Counted from the stretch's first letter, positions 47,493-59,689 are shown. The stretch: DNA of 64,000 nt from Meloidogyne chitwoodi (GCA_015183035.1 JACZZP010000005.1:2046001-2110000); one strand, 5' to 3'. Notes: generated by a model not told the origin, from the letters alone. Numbers and translations: made by a program.

Positions 47493-48323
47493 TCAAATTG
47501 GAACAATTGGTGGAACTAGTGGAATGTGTGGATGCAGTTAAAATGGAAGAAGAAAGGCACTCCAAATGAGGGATATATTTATTTTAAATGCCTTAAATAT
47601 GTGATAATTCACTCACTTTTCTTTTAGTAGTTTAGAATGTCAACACCGCCTATATAAATATTTTATTTAAATTATTTTCCTTAATTCTTTCATTTAATTG
47701 TAGATTTCTTTGTTAATTTTTGGAAATAAATTGCGGTTGTTGTTTTATTTTTTTGTAAAAATAAATTAAAATTTGGTTTGGTGTTATTTATAAAATTATT
47801 GGAATTCATTTAGAATTTAGGTCTTTCTTTATTAGCTATTTTGGGTATTTTTTCTTATTTTTATTTTTTATCTTATTTTCTTTAAAAATAATCAAATTAT
47901 TCTTTTTTACTATAAATTTTAAAATATTTTTGAATACTTTAATGAACAAAAATTGAAAAAAATTCTAGGACATATTAAAATAATTTAATAAATTAGTAAG
48001 AATTTATTATAAAAAAATTAAACATTTAAATGTTATTTTTAAAATTATAAATTTTAAATATTTTTATTTAATGTCATTTCTAATATAAAAATGTTTAAAA
48101 GAAATATTAAATGTTATTTTTTAAAAAATAAATAAAATTTATTAAATTACATGATTAGGTAATCAAAAAATATTTTTAAAATATAAAATAAAATGTTAAA
48201 AATATTTATATATAAATAGTAGGTAGTTTAATTGAATTTAATATTTTATTTTTAATTTAATATTTAATTAAATATATTTTTTTAGAATTTAATAATTTAT
48301 TTTAAATTAAAAATAATTTAAAA
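47493..48323. other. AT-rich intergenic region
   Basis: The first 250 bases probably are the 3' UTR of the glycoprotein gene, with GGAAATAAATTG near 47720 as a possible polyadenylation signal. The remainder is ATTT-rich with nothing distinct. Confidence 0.4.
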
Positions 48324-48741
48324 ATGTTTTCATTTGTAAAACAACCAAATTTTTATTTGGCAATTTTTGCCATTTTCTTTATTTTTGCTTTTATTGGTGT
48401 TGAACAAATAGAAGCACAGCGAAACTGTTTGTTTTAAATTAATTAATTTATTTATTTATATTTTTATTTTTTAGGTAAAAGTAGTATGTTTATTTTTAAT
48501 TTATTAAAAAATAAATAATAAAATCAAAAATGGTATATTTAAATATAATAATTTTATTTATTTTTATTTAAATAATTTTTAAAATTATTTTTATCTAATT
48601 TTAGCTGGAATAGCAATTCCAGGATCTGGTAAATAAATAATATTTTTTTTATTAAAAATAATTTAAATAAATTAAAAAGACTGTGGTTCCCATGACCAAT
48701 GTTGTAGCAATAAATGTATTAAAGGACTATGTAAAAAATAA
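48324..48741 (+). CDS. Small secreted six-cysteine (knottin-like) peptide
   Basis: Four exons join in phase to 65 aa: 48324-48426, 48475-48483 (9 nt), 48605-48628 and 48680-48741. A signal peptide of about 31 residues precedes a mature part of roughly 34 residues. The cysteines are arranged C-x11-C-x5-CC-x3-C-x4-C, the disulfide-knot (ICK) pattern, apart from a long first loop. The codon of the first cysteine is split over the intron before the 9-nt exon. Microexon splice sites are good (TTTTTTAG acceptor, GTATGT donor). Skipping it keeps phase but removes the first cysteine. ICK peptides include antimicrobial, inhibitor and channel-blocking types; which applies here is not known. Confidence 0.7.
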
Positions 48742-49544
48742 AAGTAAATATTTAAATAAATAATTTTATTAATTATTTAATTTTAAGATATGACTATGAT
48801 TGATAAATTTAAAAAAAAAAGAAAAAGAAGATGAAAATAAATATATTATAATTAATAAAAAATGATAATATAATTTAAATTTATAAATAAATTAATTAAA
48901 AATAAATATTAAAGTTGGCTGTTTAAATAATTATATATTTTATTCAATATATTAATATTTTTTAACGGAAAAAATATTTTTAAAATTTTAGATATATTTA
49001 ATTTGTTTTTTTTTAATCGTTTTGATCAAAAAAATTTGACTCACAAAAATAAATTTATTTTTTAAAATTAGAAATATAAAAAAGGAAAGAAAAAAATTAA
49101 TAAGGAATGAGAAGATAATTAACCAAAAACAATTTGGCTTACAAAAATATTAAACCGTTACTCTTAAAATTCAAATAAAACTACCTATAAGAAATTTAGC
49201 AGTTTAAAATCATTCATTTTTAAAAAATTAAATATTATACAAATTTTTTATTTTATTAATTTTTATACGTTATTGTATAATACTAATAACTGAATAATTT
49301 TATTTGAAGTTCTTCTCCAAAATTAATTTTTAAATTAATAAAAAAATTTAATTTTTTGTAATTATTATTTTTTAATTAATATTTTATTAAAATATTTTAT
49401 TAAAAAATTATAAAATTTCTTCTTTAGTTCGGGTTTCGTGTTGAAAAAAATATCAGATTTCGAAAAATAAATTTTTATTTAATTTATCTTTTAACGTTAT
49501 TTTTTGGAAATTTTATCAAAGTCTGGACGTATAAAAAAAAATAA
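48742..49544. other. AT-rich intergenic region
   Basis: No gene or repeat family seen. It separates convergent genes (peptide on plus, fucosyltransferase on minus). Confidence 0.4.
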
Positions 49545-52500
49545 TTAAAATTTCCAATACCTTAAAATTGGTTTTGCAAAATAAATTAAACAAAAAATTT
49601 GTATTAATAAACAAAAAATATTAAAAAAAGACAAATAAAATATTTCATTTTGTTCATAATTTTGTTCAATTAATAATCTTTGTTTTAATAAATTTGAAAT
49701 ATTTTTATTATTTTTAATTTGATCATTTTTAATTAATTTAAATTTTGCAAATTGTTTAATACATTTTCCTTCATTTATTAAATAATTATAAATATTTGGA
49801 ATTATTAAATTATTATTATTTGATTTTACATTTACAATTTCACAAAGTTTACAAATTGCACGTTTAGAAGGTTCAATATCGCTATTTTTGTGATAATAAT
49901 TTGTCCAATTGAAAAATCTAAAAGAAAAGAATATTTTTTTTTAATTTTTCTAAGTTTATTAAACATTTTTAATTTATTAAAAATGTAAAAAGTTTAAAAA
50001 ATATTTCAGAATTGTGGATTAATTTCAATTACGGTACTTTTCCGTTATGCTGCACCCCCCCATTTCAGTGCCAAAAATTTGAGTGCCTATTAATAAGTGT
50101 GTCGTTTATAGGGCATTTTTATTTAATTATTTTTAATTGAATTAATATTTTTTACTTTTATTAAATCTCTATATACTCGTTTAACGACCAAAGATTGTAT
50201 GATAATCAAAAAATACAGATTAAAATTCAAATATTAATGAATTAAAAGTATTAGTTGGCACTCAAATTTTTGGCACTGAAATGGGGGAGTGCAGCATAAC
50301 GGAAAAGTACCTCAATTACTTATACCTTAGGGATCCTCAAACAAAAAAAGAATTTTCACAATGAATTGGGGGAATTCCCGACAAAAGAAAATTATTTTAT
50401 AAAAATTAAGGAAAAATACATCATTTAGGTAATTTAATTTAATTTTTTTGAGTAAATTATTAAGGAAATAATTAATTAGGTTTAGGTTAATAGACCCCTC
50501 AATATCAGTGTTTTATTGAATTAGAAATACCTAAAAATGATTATCTTTATAAAATAAAAAATTCTACATAGTAAAATATATTAAAAAGACAATAAAACTG
50601 ATTCTCTCAATTTTAAACCATGAATAATTTTTATTTTTTTTAAATTTACCTTAAATATTTTGTTTTATTTCTGCTCATTTCAATCAAAAATTTAGCCAAA
50701 TCTTTAGGATTATCAAAATCATCTGCTCCAATAAAAGCATCATCAGGTAACCCTAAACCTTGTAAAGCAGTTCTACTCAAAACTACAGGAACAGTTAAAC
50801 GTCTAAAAGGATACCAAAATTTTTCTGTTAAATAATGCTTGCAAACTGAGTTTTCAAAGGCAAAATAGAAGAAATGAGTATCTTAAAAAATTATTTATTT
50901 ATTTAAAATAAATTTAAAATTAAATACCCAATTCGTTTTCATAACAATTTTTATCACAATAATTTTGATAACAATTTCCATATTTAGTAATATTAATATA
51001 TTTAGATAATTCTTCAATATATAAATCTCTTGCTGATATTGCATTACAATTAGATATTAATACAATTGCTAATTTTGTTTTTTTGTTTATTTGATTTAAT
51101 ATCTTTAAATAAATATAATTATATTTTTTAATTTATATTTTTTGTGTTTATTTAAATTTTTTGGCTTCCAGAAAATTTGTCAGTTAAGGAAAATAACATT
51201 AACTAACAATTAATTCGAAAAATATAAGAATAAAAAAATTTTCAGTATTTTTCCTGTATTTCTTGTAATTTTATTTATTTAATTTTATGTAAACCAAATT
51301 TTTAGCGTCTTAAAATTTATTTTTAAAACGCTAAAATTATAAAATTAGTATTAAAATATTATGGGGATAACTATATTGAAAAAACACTAATTATAAGATT
51401 AATCTTAATTTAAATTTTAGCTGAAACAAAGTTCAGCTTTACAAAAATAAAGCAAATATTTAAAATTCCATTCAACTAATATTTTATAAACTTTAAAATG
51501 AAAGATAAAATAAAAATTATATACTAACAAAAAAAAAGAAATGAAAAGGTCCAGATGTTTTAGAAAAAGATCAGATTCTCTCGATCAGCAAAACTAAGAG
51601 ATTGGAGAATTTGGATAAAGAAAGACAAGGATGGCCGCAATGCAAAGATCTGAGATTTTTTGCATTTTTTAAGGAAAATATATTTTCAACTTTTTATATC
51701 TTTAGCTAAGAAAAATTCTTAGCTTCCAAAAATAGACATAATCGAAAAAGTAAATAATAGGTATTAGTTTATTTTTATAACATATATTATTTTAAACATA
51801 ACTTTAATATAATATTACATATTAAGCATTTTAAGAGAAAATAAACTAAAAATTGTATAGGTACTTTCCGGCCGGCGGTACATTTTTATCCGCAAATAAT
51901 AATATTATTTTTCTCAAACAAATATTGTCGTCGCCAAAATTGATCAGCAACACACTAAGAGGTTGGAGAATTCGGATATATGTATCAGGGATGCATATCG
52001 TTCGGTTTTATACGATACGATATAAAATCCGAAAAAAATAAGATACGATATACGATACGATATAAAATCCGAAAAAAATACGATACGATATACGATACGA
52101 TATTATTTCCTAAAAAAATACGATACGATATAAGTAAGTGTCGGGCCGATTTTTCGAGACAAATTTTGAAAATTTTTCAGATGTCTCGGCGCCACTGTTC
52201 TCTAGCAGAGTTGTCGCGGGTGCAAAAAAATTTGGGTACGGGTTTCGGGTTGGAATATTTTTATTTCAGGTATCGGGTAAGAAAAAAGGCCGGGTTTCGG
52301 GCGGGAACCCTGCTCCATATCTACGAAAATTCACACTTTCAGCGCCGCAGGCGAAAAATTTTGAGTTTTATTTCATTAGTTACCAAAAATTTAACCTTTT
52401 TAGCGCCGCAGGCGAAAATTTTGAAAAATTATCAGATCTAGTTGCTAAAAATAGCTTTTTTTAGCGTTACAATCAAAAATATAGGAATTTAATTTTTCTT

Positions 52501-55500
52501 CTAGCTTAAAAATTTAAAACGAACAAAATAAAGAAAGATTTAACAATAATTAATGGCCTCTAGGTATTTCGCAAATTAGTAATAGGAATCTAACCAACGT
52601 ATGACAAGACAATAAACTAACACACTAACCAGCCGCTTCGCGACTGGAGTAAAGAAACCGCTTCGCGCTTGTAACACTGATTCTAGAAAATTTTGGGTAA
52701 AATATAAGAAAATAACCCCTCAAAACTCTCTTAAAAAATAAAACCTATTTAAAAATAAAAATCAACTTTAAAAATAAGCTGCTCCTTAACCCCTGTAAAA
52801 AGGCAAACCCTCATTCAACAGCTTAAAAAACTATTACTCATTAAAATCTCAGTTAATAAAAACTCCCTTAAAACGCCTAAAATAAAAAAACTTAAAATCC
52901 ATCCTGTTTTTATTAAAACAAATCTTTAAACATAAACCACATTTTTAATATAAAAACACTTTTATCCACCCATCTCTGAAAGGTTTTCCATTTTTTAAAA
53001 AATCAGCCCCCTTTTAAAAATATACGCTCCTTTTTTGAATTAATCTAAAATTTCGTTTGATATTGAAGAATTATTTTATTCTTATACGAGCCTTGAGAAG
53101 CAGCTTCACGCTTCTAAAGGTTCTTTCAGTTAAGAAAAATTATTTCACATATAAAAATTTTTTTCAATATTCTAAAGAAAAATTTAGTATATTCTAAGGG
53201 TTCATGGAATTTTGGGCTCTTAGTATGAGCCAAACTTGAGCCTAACTTAACCCATACTTGAGCCAAGGTTGAGCCTAAATTGACCCAACCTTTACCCAAA
53301 ATTGAGTCAAGATTGAGCCAAACTTGAGCCTAACTTGGGTCAAGCTTGAGCCTAAAGAGTAAAGATTGAGCCGAACTTGAGCCTAACTTGGGCCTAACTT
53401 GAGCCAAACTTTGTTCAGCTCGAGCTCAAATCGAGCTCATATAGAGCTTAAATTGAGCTCAAATCGAACTCATCTTGAGCTCAAATCAAGTTAATCTAAA
53501 CTCAAATACTAATATAGAACTTAAATTGAACTCAAATAGAGCTCATAAAGAGCTTAAATAGAGCTCATCTTGAGCTTAAATCATGCACATCTTGAGCTCA
53601 AATAGAGCTCAAATCAAACTAATCTTGAGTTCATCTCGAGCTCATATAGAGCTTAAATTGAGCTCTAATCGAACTCAAGCTCAAATTAAGCTCATCTCGA
53701 TCTCAAATCGAGCTCAACCTTGCGCTCATCTAAAGCTCATATTGAGCTCATCTTGAGCTTAAATCGAGTTCATATAGTGCTTAAATCGAGCTCATCTCGA
53801 GCTCAAATTAAGCTCATCTTGAGCTGAAATTGAGCTCAAATCATGAACATTTTGAGCTCAAATCATGCTAATCTTGAGCTCAAATTGAGCTCATCTCGAG
53901 CTAAAATCATGCTAATCTTGAGCTCAAATTGAGCTCATCTCGAGCTAAAATCATGCTAATCTTGAGCTTAAATCGAGCTCCTTTTGAGCTCAAATCATGC
54001 TAATCCTGAGCTTAAATCGAGCTCATCTCGAGCTAAAATCATGCTAATCTTGAGCTCAAATTGAGCTCATCTCGAGCTAAAATCATGCTAATCTTGAGCT
54101 TAAATCGAGCTCCTTTTGAGCTCAAATCATGCTAATCTTGAGCTTAAATCGAGCTCATCTCGAGCTAAAATCATGCTAATCTTGAGCTTAAATCGAGCTC
54201 CTTTTGAGCTCAAATCATGCTAATCTTGAGCTTAAATCGAGCTCATCTCGAGCTAAAATCATGCTAATCTTGAGCTCAAATCGAGCTCATCTTGAGCTAA
54301 AATCATGCTCATCTTGAGCTCAAATCGAGATCCTTTTGAGCTCAAATCATGCTAATCTTGAGCTTAAATCGAGCTCCTTTTGAGCTCAACTCAAGCTCAT
54401 CATGAGCTCAAATCATACTCACTTAAGCTCAAATCATGCTCATCTTGAGCTCAAATCGAGTTCACCTCGAGCTAAAATCATGTTCATCATTAGCTCAAAT
54501 CGAGATCCTTTTGAGCTCAAATCATGCTCATCTTTAGCTAAAATCGAGCTCCTTTTGAGCTCAAATCATGCTCATCATGAGCTCAAATAAAGCTCCTTTT
54601 GAGCTCAAATCGAGCTCATCTCGAGCTCAAATTAGGCTCGTATAGACATAAATAGAGCTCATATAGATACACGCGCGAAGCGTTTCTTTTTTCAGTGCGC
54701 TAGTTCCACCTATCTTATAAGAGAAATATAGAGTTTTTTTGAATTTTTTAATTACTTTTTAAATTAGATTTTTTGTATAAAAAGGCATAACTTGTCCTGC
54801 GTCTAGATGGCCCCTTGCGATTAATTGTCTTGCGTCTAAATGGCCCCTTGCGATTACTTGTCATGCGTCTAGATGACTCCTTGAAATTACTTGACTTGCG
54901 TCTAGCTGGCCCCTTGCGATTAATTGTCCTGCGTCTAGATGGCCCCTTGAGATTACATGTCCTGCGTCTAGATGGCCCCTTGCGATTAATTGTCTTGCGT
55001 CTAGATGGACCCTTGCGAATAATTGTCTTGCGTCTAAATGGCCCCTTGCGAATAATTGTCATGCGTCTAAATGGCCACTTGCGATTAATTGTCCTGCGTC
55101 TAGATGGCCCCGTGCGATTAATTATCCTGCGTCTAGATGGACCCTTGTGAATAATTGTCCTGCGTCTAGATGGCCCCGTGCGATTAATTATCCTGCGTCT
55201 AGATGGACCCTTGTGAATAATTGTCCTGCGTCTAGATGGACCCTTGCGATTATTTGTCCTGCGTCTAGATGTCCCCTTGTGATTAATTGTCCTGCGTCTA
55301 GATGGCCCCTTGCGATTAATTGTCTTGCGTCTAAATGGCCCCTTGCGATTAGTTGTCTTGCGTCTAGATGGACCCTTGCGATTATTTGTCTTGCGTCTAG
55401 ATGGCCCCTTGCGATTAATTGTCCTGCGTCTAGATGGCCCCTTGCGATTAATTGTCCTGCGTCTAGATGGCCCCTTGCGATTAATTGTCTTGCGTCTAGA

Positions 55501-58301
55501 TGGCCCCTTGCGATTAATTGTCTTGCGTCTAGATGGCCTCTTGCGATTAATTGTCTTGCGTCTATCTGGCATCTTGCGATTAATTGTCCTGCGTCTAAAT
55601 GGCCCCTTGCGATTAATTGTCCTGCGTCTATATGACCCTTGCGATTATTTGTCATGCGTCTAGATGGTCCCTTGCGAATAATTGTCTTGCGTCTAGATGG
55701 CCCCTTGCGATTACTTGTCTTGCGTCTAAATGGCCCCTTGCGATTAATTGTCCTGCGTCTAGATGGCCCCTTGCGATTAATTGTCTTGCGTCTAAATGGC
55801 CCCTTGCGATTAGTTGTCTTGCGTCTAGATGGACCCTTGCGATTATTTGTCTTGCGTCTAGATGGCCTTGAAACATTTTAAAAAAATATTTCCGACCTAC
55901 GAGTTCGAACCCGCATTGGAATTAGCAAATCAAGCACATTACCACTACACCACAACTCATCTTATCCATTTTTCAATAAAAGTTCTTTTGTCTTTGCCTA
56001 CCATCTCATAAATCTCAATTTTTAAATTCCATTCCAGAGGACATCTACCCTAAATCTTTATCCGATCTTTTTAATTTTTATACCATTGGATAGCCCAAAG
56101 TCTGAAGGTGTGCCCTACCGGCGAGACCAACTCAGTACCTTTATCCACAAAAAAGTTGTAGTCCAAAAACCACAGCTACTGCCCCTTTTTCTCTTGAAAA
56201 AAAACACGTTTTTTGACATTTTTTCGACATTGTTCGAATTTTTTCAAAAAACGTTTATATACATTCGATAGCCCTTTCCCTAATCTATCGAATGGATATA
56301 ACTTTATATATAAAAAAATCAAAATTTATAAAGTTATTTGAAAAAAACTCAAAAAACCACCTATTTTATTCTTATAGGTGGAACCACCTAACCATACTTG
56401 TATTTACTATTAACCAATTTAATTATAGGTAAATCATTCCTTATAGTATTTCTTTTCTTCCCTTACAAGAGAAGAGAAAGAAATAAAGAATAAAAGATGA
56501 AGAAAGTCAAAAGAAAGCAATGGGGGAAATTAATTTATGTAATAAAATAATAGTATTATAAGTTTTTCCTATAAAATATAATAACGATATAAAATAACTA
56601 AAAAAAAATACGATACGATATACGATACGATATAAAATCCGAAAAAAATACGATACGATATACGATACGATATTATTTCAGAAAAAAATACGATACGATA
56701 TAAGATACGATATTATTTCAGAAAAAAATACGATACGATATACGATACGATACAAAATCACCCCAAAAATACGATAAAATACGATATACGATAACGATAT
56801 ACGATACGATATGCATCCCTGATATGTATATTAGAGATCAGCCGAATTCGAATTTTTTCGAATATTCGATCGAATTTTTTTGATTTATTCGAATTCAATT
56901 CTACTTATTTTTTAGGAAATAGAATAATTTTCGAGTTCGAATTATTCTATTCGAATTCAATTTTAGCATTTTTCCTATCTCTAATATATATGGGTTATCC
57001 GCAATTACGAGGTTTTTTGCATTTCTTAAGTAAAATAAATCTTCAGCCTTTTACATATTTAGCTAAGAAACTTCTTAGCTCCCAAAAATACTAGCATCAT
57101 AAATACTTTGCAAAGCACTAAAAGTGTTTTTTACATATATTTAAAACATAACTTTAATATAATATTTCATATTAAGCATTTTTCTGAAAAAAATAAAAAT
57201 AGGTATTCTCTGTTATGGGCACATAAGTCTGCTAATTTTTATCCGCAAATAATATTATTATTTATTTATCTCAAAGAAAAGATTGACAACTACTAGTTAT
57301 CGACTAAATTCAAATTTTTTCAAATTATTTGAATTTTATTTGACTTATTTTTGGGAAATCAAAAAATTTTCAAATTCGAATTATTTGAATTTGGCATTTT
57401 CCCGATCTTTATTTATTTTTTTAAATTTTATATTAATTAAATTATAATAATCTCTTACCTTTTCTTTTGTCCATATATCATTATTATTATTATTATTATT
57501 AATTTTTAATTTATTATTATCATCAATTTTGTGTAATCCCCCATAAGGAGCATATAAATTATTTTTATTTTCAGCCAAATAAGAAATTGTTAAATTAAAA
57601 TAATTATTATTTAAATTAATTAAATTATTTAAATTTAAATAATTTGGAGATTCTAAATTAAATAAAGCATAAATTTGATTAAAATTTCTTTTTGAAGGTA
57701 ATCCATTAAAACGAGAATTTAAATGAAATATTATTGCTGAAGAATTTAATAAACTTTTTTAAAAAAAAAAATAAAAATTAAATTATTTAATTAATTAATT
57801 AAACTCTTTTCTATTTTCTGAATAAATACATTTTTGTTTACATTTTGATATTTGATCTTCTGGGGCAATTGTTTTTATAATATTACCAGCATTGAAAAAA
57901 TCATTCCAACCTAATATTATAGGAGGTATTTTATTATTATTTGTTGATAATATTTGCTTAAGAAAAAAAAGAAAAAAATATATTTTTAATAATTAAATCT
58001 ATTATTATTTTTTTAATTTAGAAAAAATAAAATATTTTTGAAAATTTTTAATTAAATTTTTTTTAAATTATTTTTTTTTTTTTAATTTTATTTAAACCAA
58101 AAAATTAAAAAAAAATTTTCAATTATTAAAGAAAATTTTTTTTGATATTTTGGCATTTATTTTAAATTTATTAGAAATATTTTTCCAAATAATTATTTTA
58201 AATAAATTTAAAAAATAAATATAAAACACCTTTAATTCAATAAATTGTAACTTTAATAAAGCAATAATTAAAATAATATTTTTTAATTTAAAAATAAACA
58301 T
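49545..58301 (-). CDS. Alpha-1,3-fucosyltransferase, GT10 family
   Basis: Six exons join in phase to 432 aa: 58230-58301, 57805-57956, 57459-57753, 50928-51102, 50650-50881 and 49545-49917. An N-terminal hydrophobic segment of about 20 residues acts as signal anchor. The acceptor-side domain shows AIIFHL, LPSKRN and QIYALFNLESP. The donor (GDP-fucose) domain has KLAIVLISNCNAISARDLYIEEL and the family motif YFAFENSVCKHYLTEKFW, then FFNWTNYYH and CKLCE. The enzyme transfers fucose from GDP-fucose to N-glycans or LacdiNAc in the Golgi. An unusual second hydrophobic segment of about 23 residues sits near the C-terminus, before KPILRYW. Intron 3 is 6.4 kb and carries a 4.8-kb transposon; intron 5 carries another TIR element. 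Confidence 0.92.
50033..50311. mobile_element. TIR element, 279 bp, 8-bp duplication
   Basis: Inverted arms of about 55 bp beginning GGTACTTTTCCGTTATGCTG. An exact TCAATTAC duplication lies at 50025-50032 and 50312-50319. It sits inside intron 5 of the fucosyltransferase. It shares its CTTTTCCGTTATG end with 40553-41095. Confidence 0.85.
51590..51985 (+). repeat. Direct repeat flanking a large transposon, copy 1
   Basis: This stretch is repeated in direct orientation at about 56985-57290 at roughly 75-80% identity. Shared words include TTTTTTGCATTT, TTTAGCTAAGAAA and CATAACTTTAATATAATATT. Both ends have TTTTTATCCGCAAATAATA. It was probably a tandem duplication before the transposon arrived. 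Confidence 0.65.
53215..54665 (+). repeat. GAGCTC-rich degenerate repeat field
   Basis: About 220 bp of GAGCCTAACTTGAGCC words shade into 1.2 kb of GAGCTCAAATC and GAGCTCATCTC words with larger period blocks near 53880-54260. The palindrome GAGCTC occurs dozens of times. Confidence 0.9.
54795..55868 (+). repeat. 33-bp satellite, about 32 copies
   Basis: Unit TTGCGATTAATTGTCCTGCG followed by TCTAGATGGCCCC, with a few point changes per copy. Because 33 is a multiple of three, long frames stay open on both strands; these are repeat artefacts. GC content is about twice that of the surroundings. Confidence 0.95.
55891..55962 (-). tRNA. tRNA-like sequence inside the large element
   Basis: On the minus strand there is an A-box-like TGTGGTGTAGTGG and B-box-like GGTTCGAACTC at tRNA spacing. 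A T stem GCGGG/CTCGT forms with wobbles. The acceptor stem is poor and the anticodon uncertain. It is likely a tRNA-derived repeat related to 12108-12181. Confidence 0.4.
56832..56983. mobile_element. hAT-like MITE (GAATTCGAAT core), 152 bp
   Basis: Ends TAGAGATCAGCC and CCTATCTCTA, the same end type as 36889-38256, with flanks ATGTATAT and ATATATAT (7/8). The core is made of ATTCGAATT and TTCGAATTTTTTCGAA words. It inserted next to the right duplication of the 4.8-kb element. Confidence 0.7.
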
Positions 58302-59319
58302 TTTAATAATAAAACAAAAATTAAAAATAAATTTATATAAATAAATTAAAGCTTTTAATAATTTAAATTAAAAAAGAAAATAATGAGGAATATTGTTTAA
58401 GGCTTAATAATTAATTTAATTATTTGAGAATTGACTAAAAAGGTAAAATATTAGTGAGAGAAAATTAAATTACTAAATTATTTAAAAAAAATTTTGGCAA
58501 CAGAGAAAAAAAATAAATCTTTTAAAAATGAGGAGAAAAATAAGAGATGGATTGAAGCGTGGCAGTTTAATATTTGAACAGTTAAGTTGGTAAATAAAGT
58601 AGGTATATTTTAAATAATTGAAAAGAAAAATAAAATAATAAAAAAATATTAAAAAAAAAAATAAATAATTTCTAAAATATTTTATTTAATTAAATTAAAT
58701 ATTTAAAATAATATTTAATTTAAAATTAAATAAATTTGTGTGATTCATTTTATCTTTTTATTTAATCACAAATTAGTATGTAAATTATTTTATTGATAAA
58801 AAAATGATAAAATTATTTAAAAAATCAATTTACTATTAAAAATGAAGAATTTATTTGTTTTATTTAATTTTTTTTATTTTAAAAAAATTAAATAAAGATA
58901 TAAAATAAAATTATATTTTTAATAAAAAATAATTTAAAAATATAAAAAAAATATTTAAATTTGTAAAAAAAAATTTTTTTTTACAAATTTTTTGTGTTTT
59001 TGTGAAAAATTACAAAGGAAACATAAAGAAAAATATTTAATAGAATATTAAAGAATGAACATATTATTATTATATTCTAGGTATATTTACAAATATTTAT
59101 TTATTTAAATAAATAAATCAAGAAATTCTGGATTTTATATAAAATAAATAAATATTAATATTTATTTATTTTTTGTTGTCCTAATATATTTTTATTATTT
59201 AAATAAATTTAGAAAATAATTATGTAAAAAATGTCTTTTACAATTTTGGAGAGTAATATTATTAATTGTTTAACAAAAATAGAAATCTTTTTTCTAAAAT
59301 TATTTTTAAAGCTTACAAG
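58302..59319. other. AT-rich intergenic region
   Basis: Upstream region of the fucosyltransferase gene, very AT-rich. No feature is seen other than short inverted AT tracts, for example around 58955-58995. Confidence 0.4.
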
Positions 59320-59507
59320 AAGTGATGCAAAAGTTCCAAAATTTCCATGGAACTAGTCCAGTTCCGGAACTATATTTTTTATTTTCATTTTTCAGTTCTG
59401 GAACTATTGGGGGGTGAGGAACTAGTTCTGGACCAGTTCTAGTTCCGGTTCCAATAATCAGCCAGTTCCATAGTTCCAGTTCCGGAACTGGAACTTTTGC
59501 ATCACTG
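59320..59507. mobile_element. hAT-like MITE (GGAACT core), 188 bp
   Basis: Ends AAGTGATGCAAAAGTTCC and GGAACTTTTGCATCACTG with flanks CTTACAAG (59312-59319) and CTCACAAG (59508-59515), a 7/8 match. The core repeats AGTTCCGGAACT, CCAGTTC and GGAACTAGTTC. Confidence 0.85.
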
Positions 59508-59522
59508 CTCACAAGTGTGAAG

Positions 59523-59681
59523 CAGAGTTGTTTCGAAATTTGAATTTCGAGGTATTTTTTGTTTTATTTTCGATTTCGAAATTTTGAAAAAAGTTTTCGA
59601 TTTTCGTTTAAATATTTTTATAATTTTTTCTTTTTCTATTTTTTTTTTGTTTAGATATTTTTTATTTTCGAAACATCTCTG
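59523..59681. mobile_element. hAT-like MITE (TTTCGAAAT core), 159 bp
   Basis: Ends CAGAGTTGTTTCGAAAT and ATTTTCGAAACATCTCTG with exact GTGTGAAG duplications at 59515-59522 and 59682-59689. The left duplication overlaps the right flank of the preceding element by one base. Confidence 0.85.
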
Positions 59682-59689
59682 GTGTGAAG

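Larger units (their letters stand above)
51986..56821. mobile_element. hAT-like 4.8-kb element (CGATA core) with satellite arrays
   Basis: Ends CAGGGATGCATATCG and CGATATGCATCCCTG are flanked by an exact 8-bp duplication, ATATGTAT, at 51978-51985 and 56822-56829. Subterminal regions (52005-52135 and 56580-56815) are arrays of ACGATACGATAT words. The 4.4-kb interior holds a GAGCTC repeat field, a 33-bp satellite, a tRNA-like sequence and other degenerate repeats. No transposase frame is visible. It lies in intron 3 of the fucosyltransferase gene. Confidence 0.85.

Noticed and set aside
54795..55868. Regular 33-bp spacing suggesting a CRISPR array
   Set aside because: Whole units repeat with no unique spacers, in a eukaryotic intron.
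54748..55881. Several long open frames on both strands
   Set aside because: All are products of the 33-bp satellite, a multiple of three. No start context, splice pattern or domain supports them.
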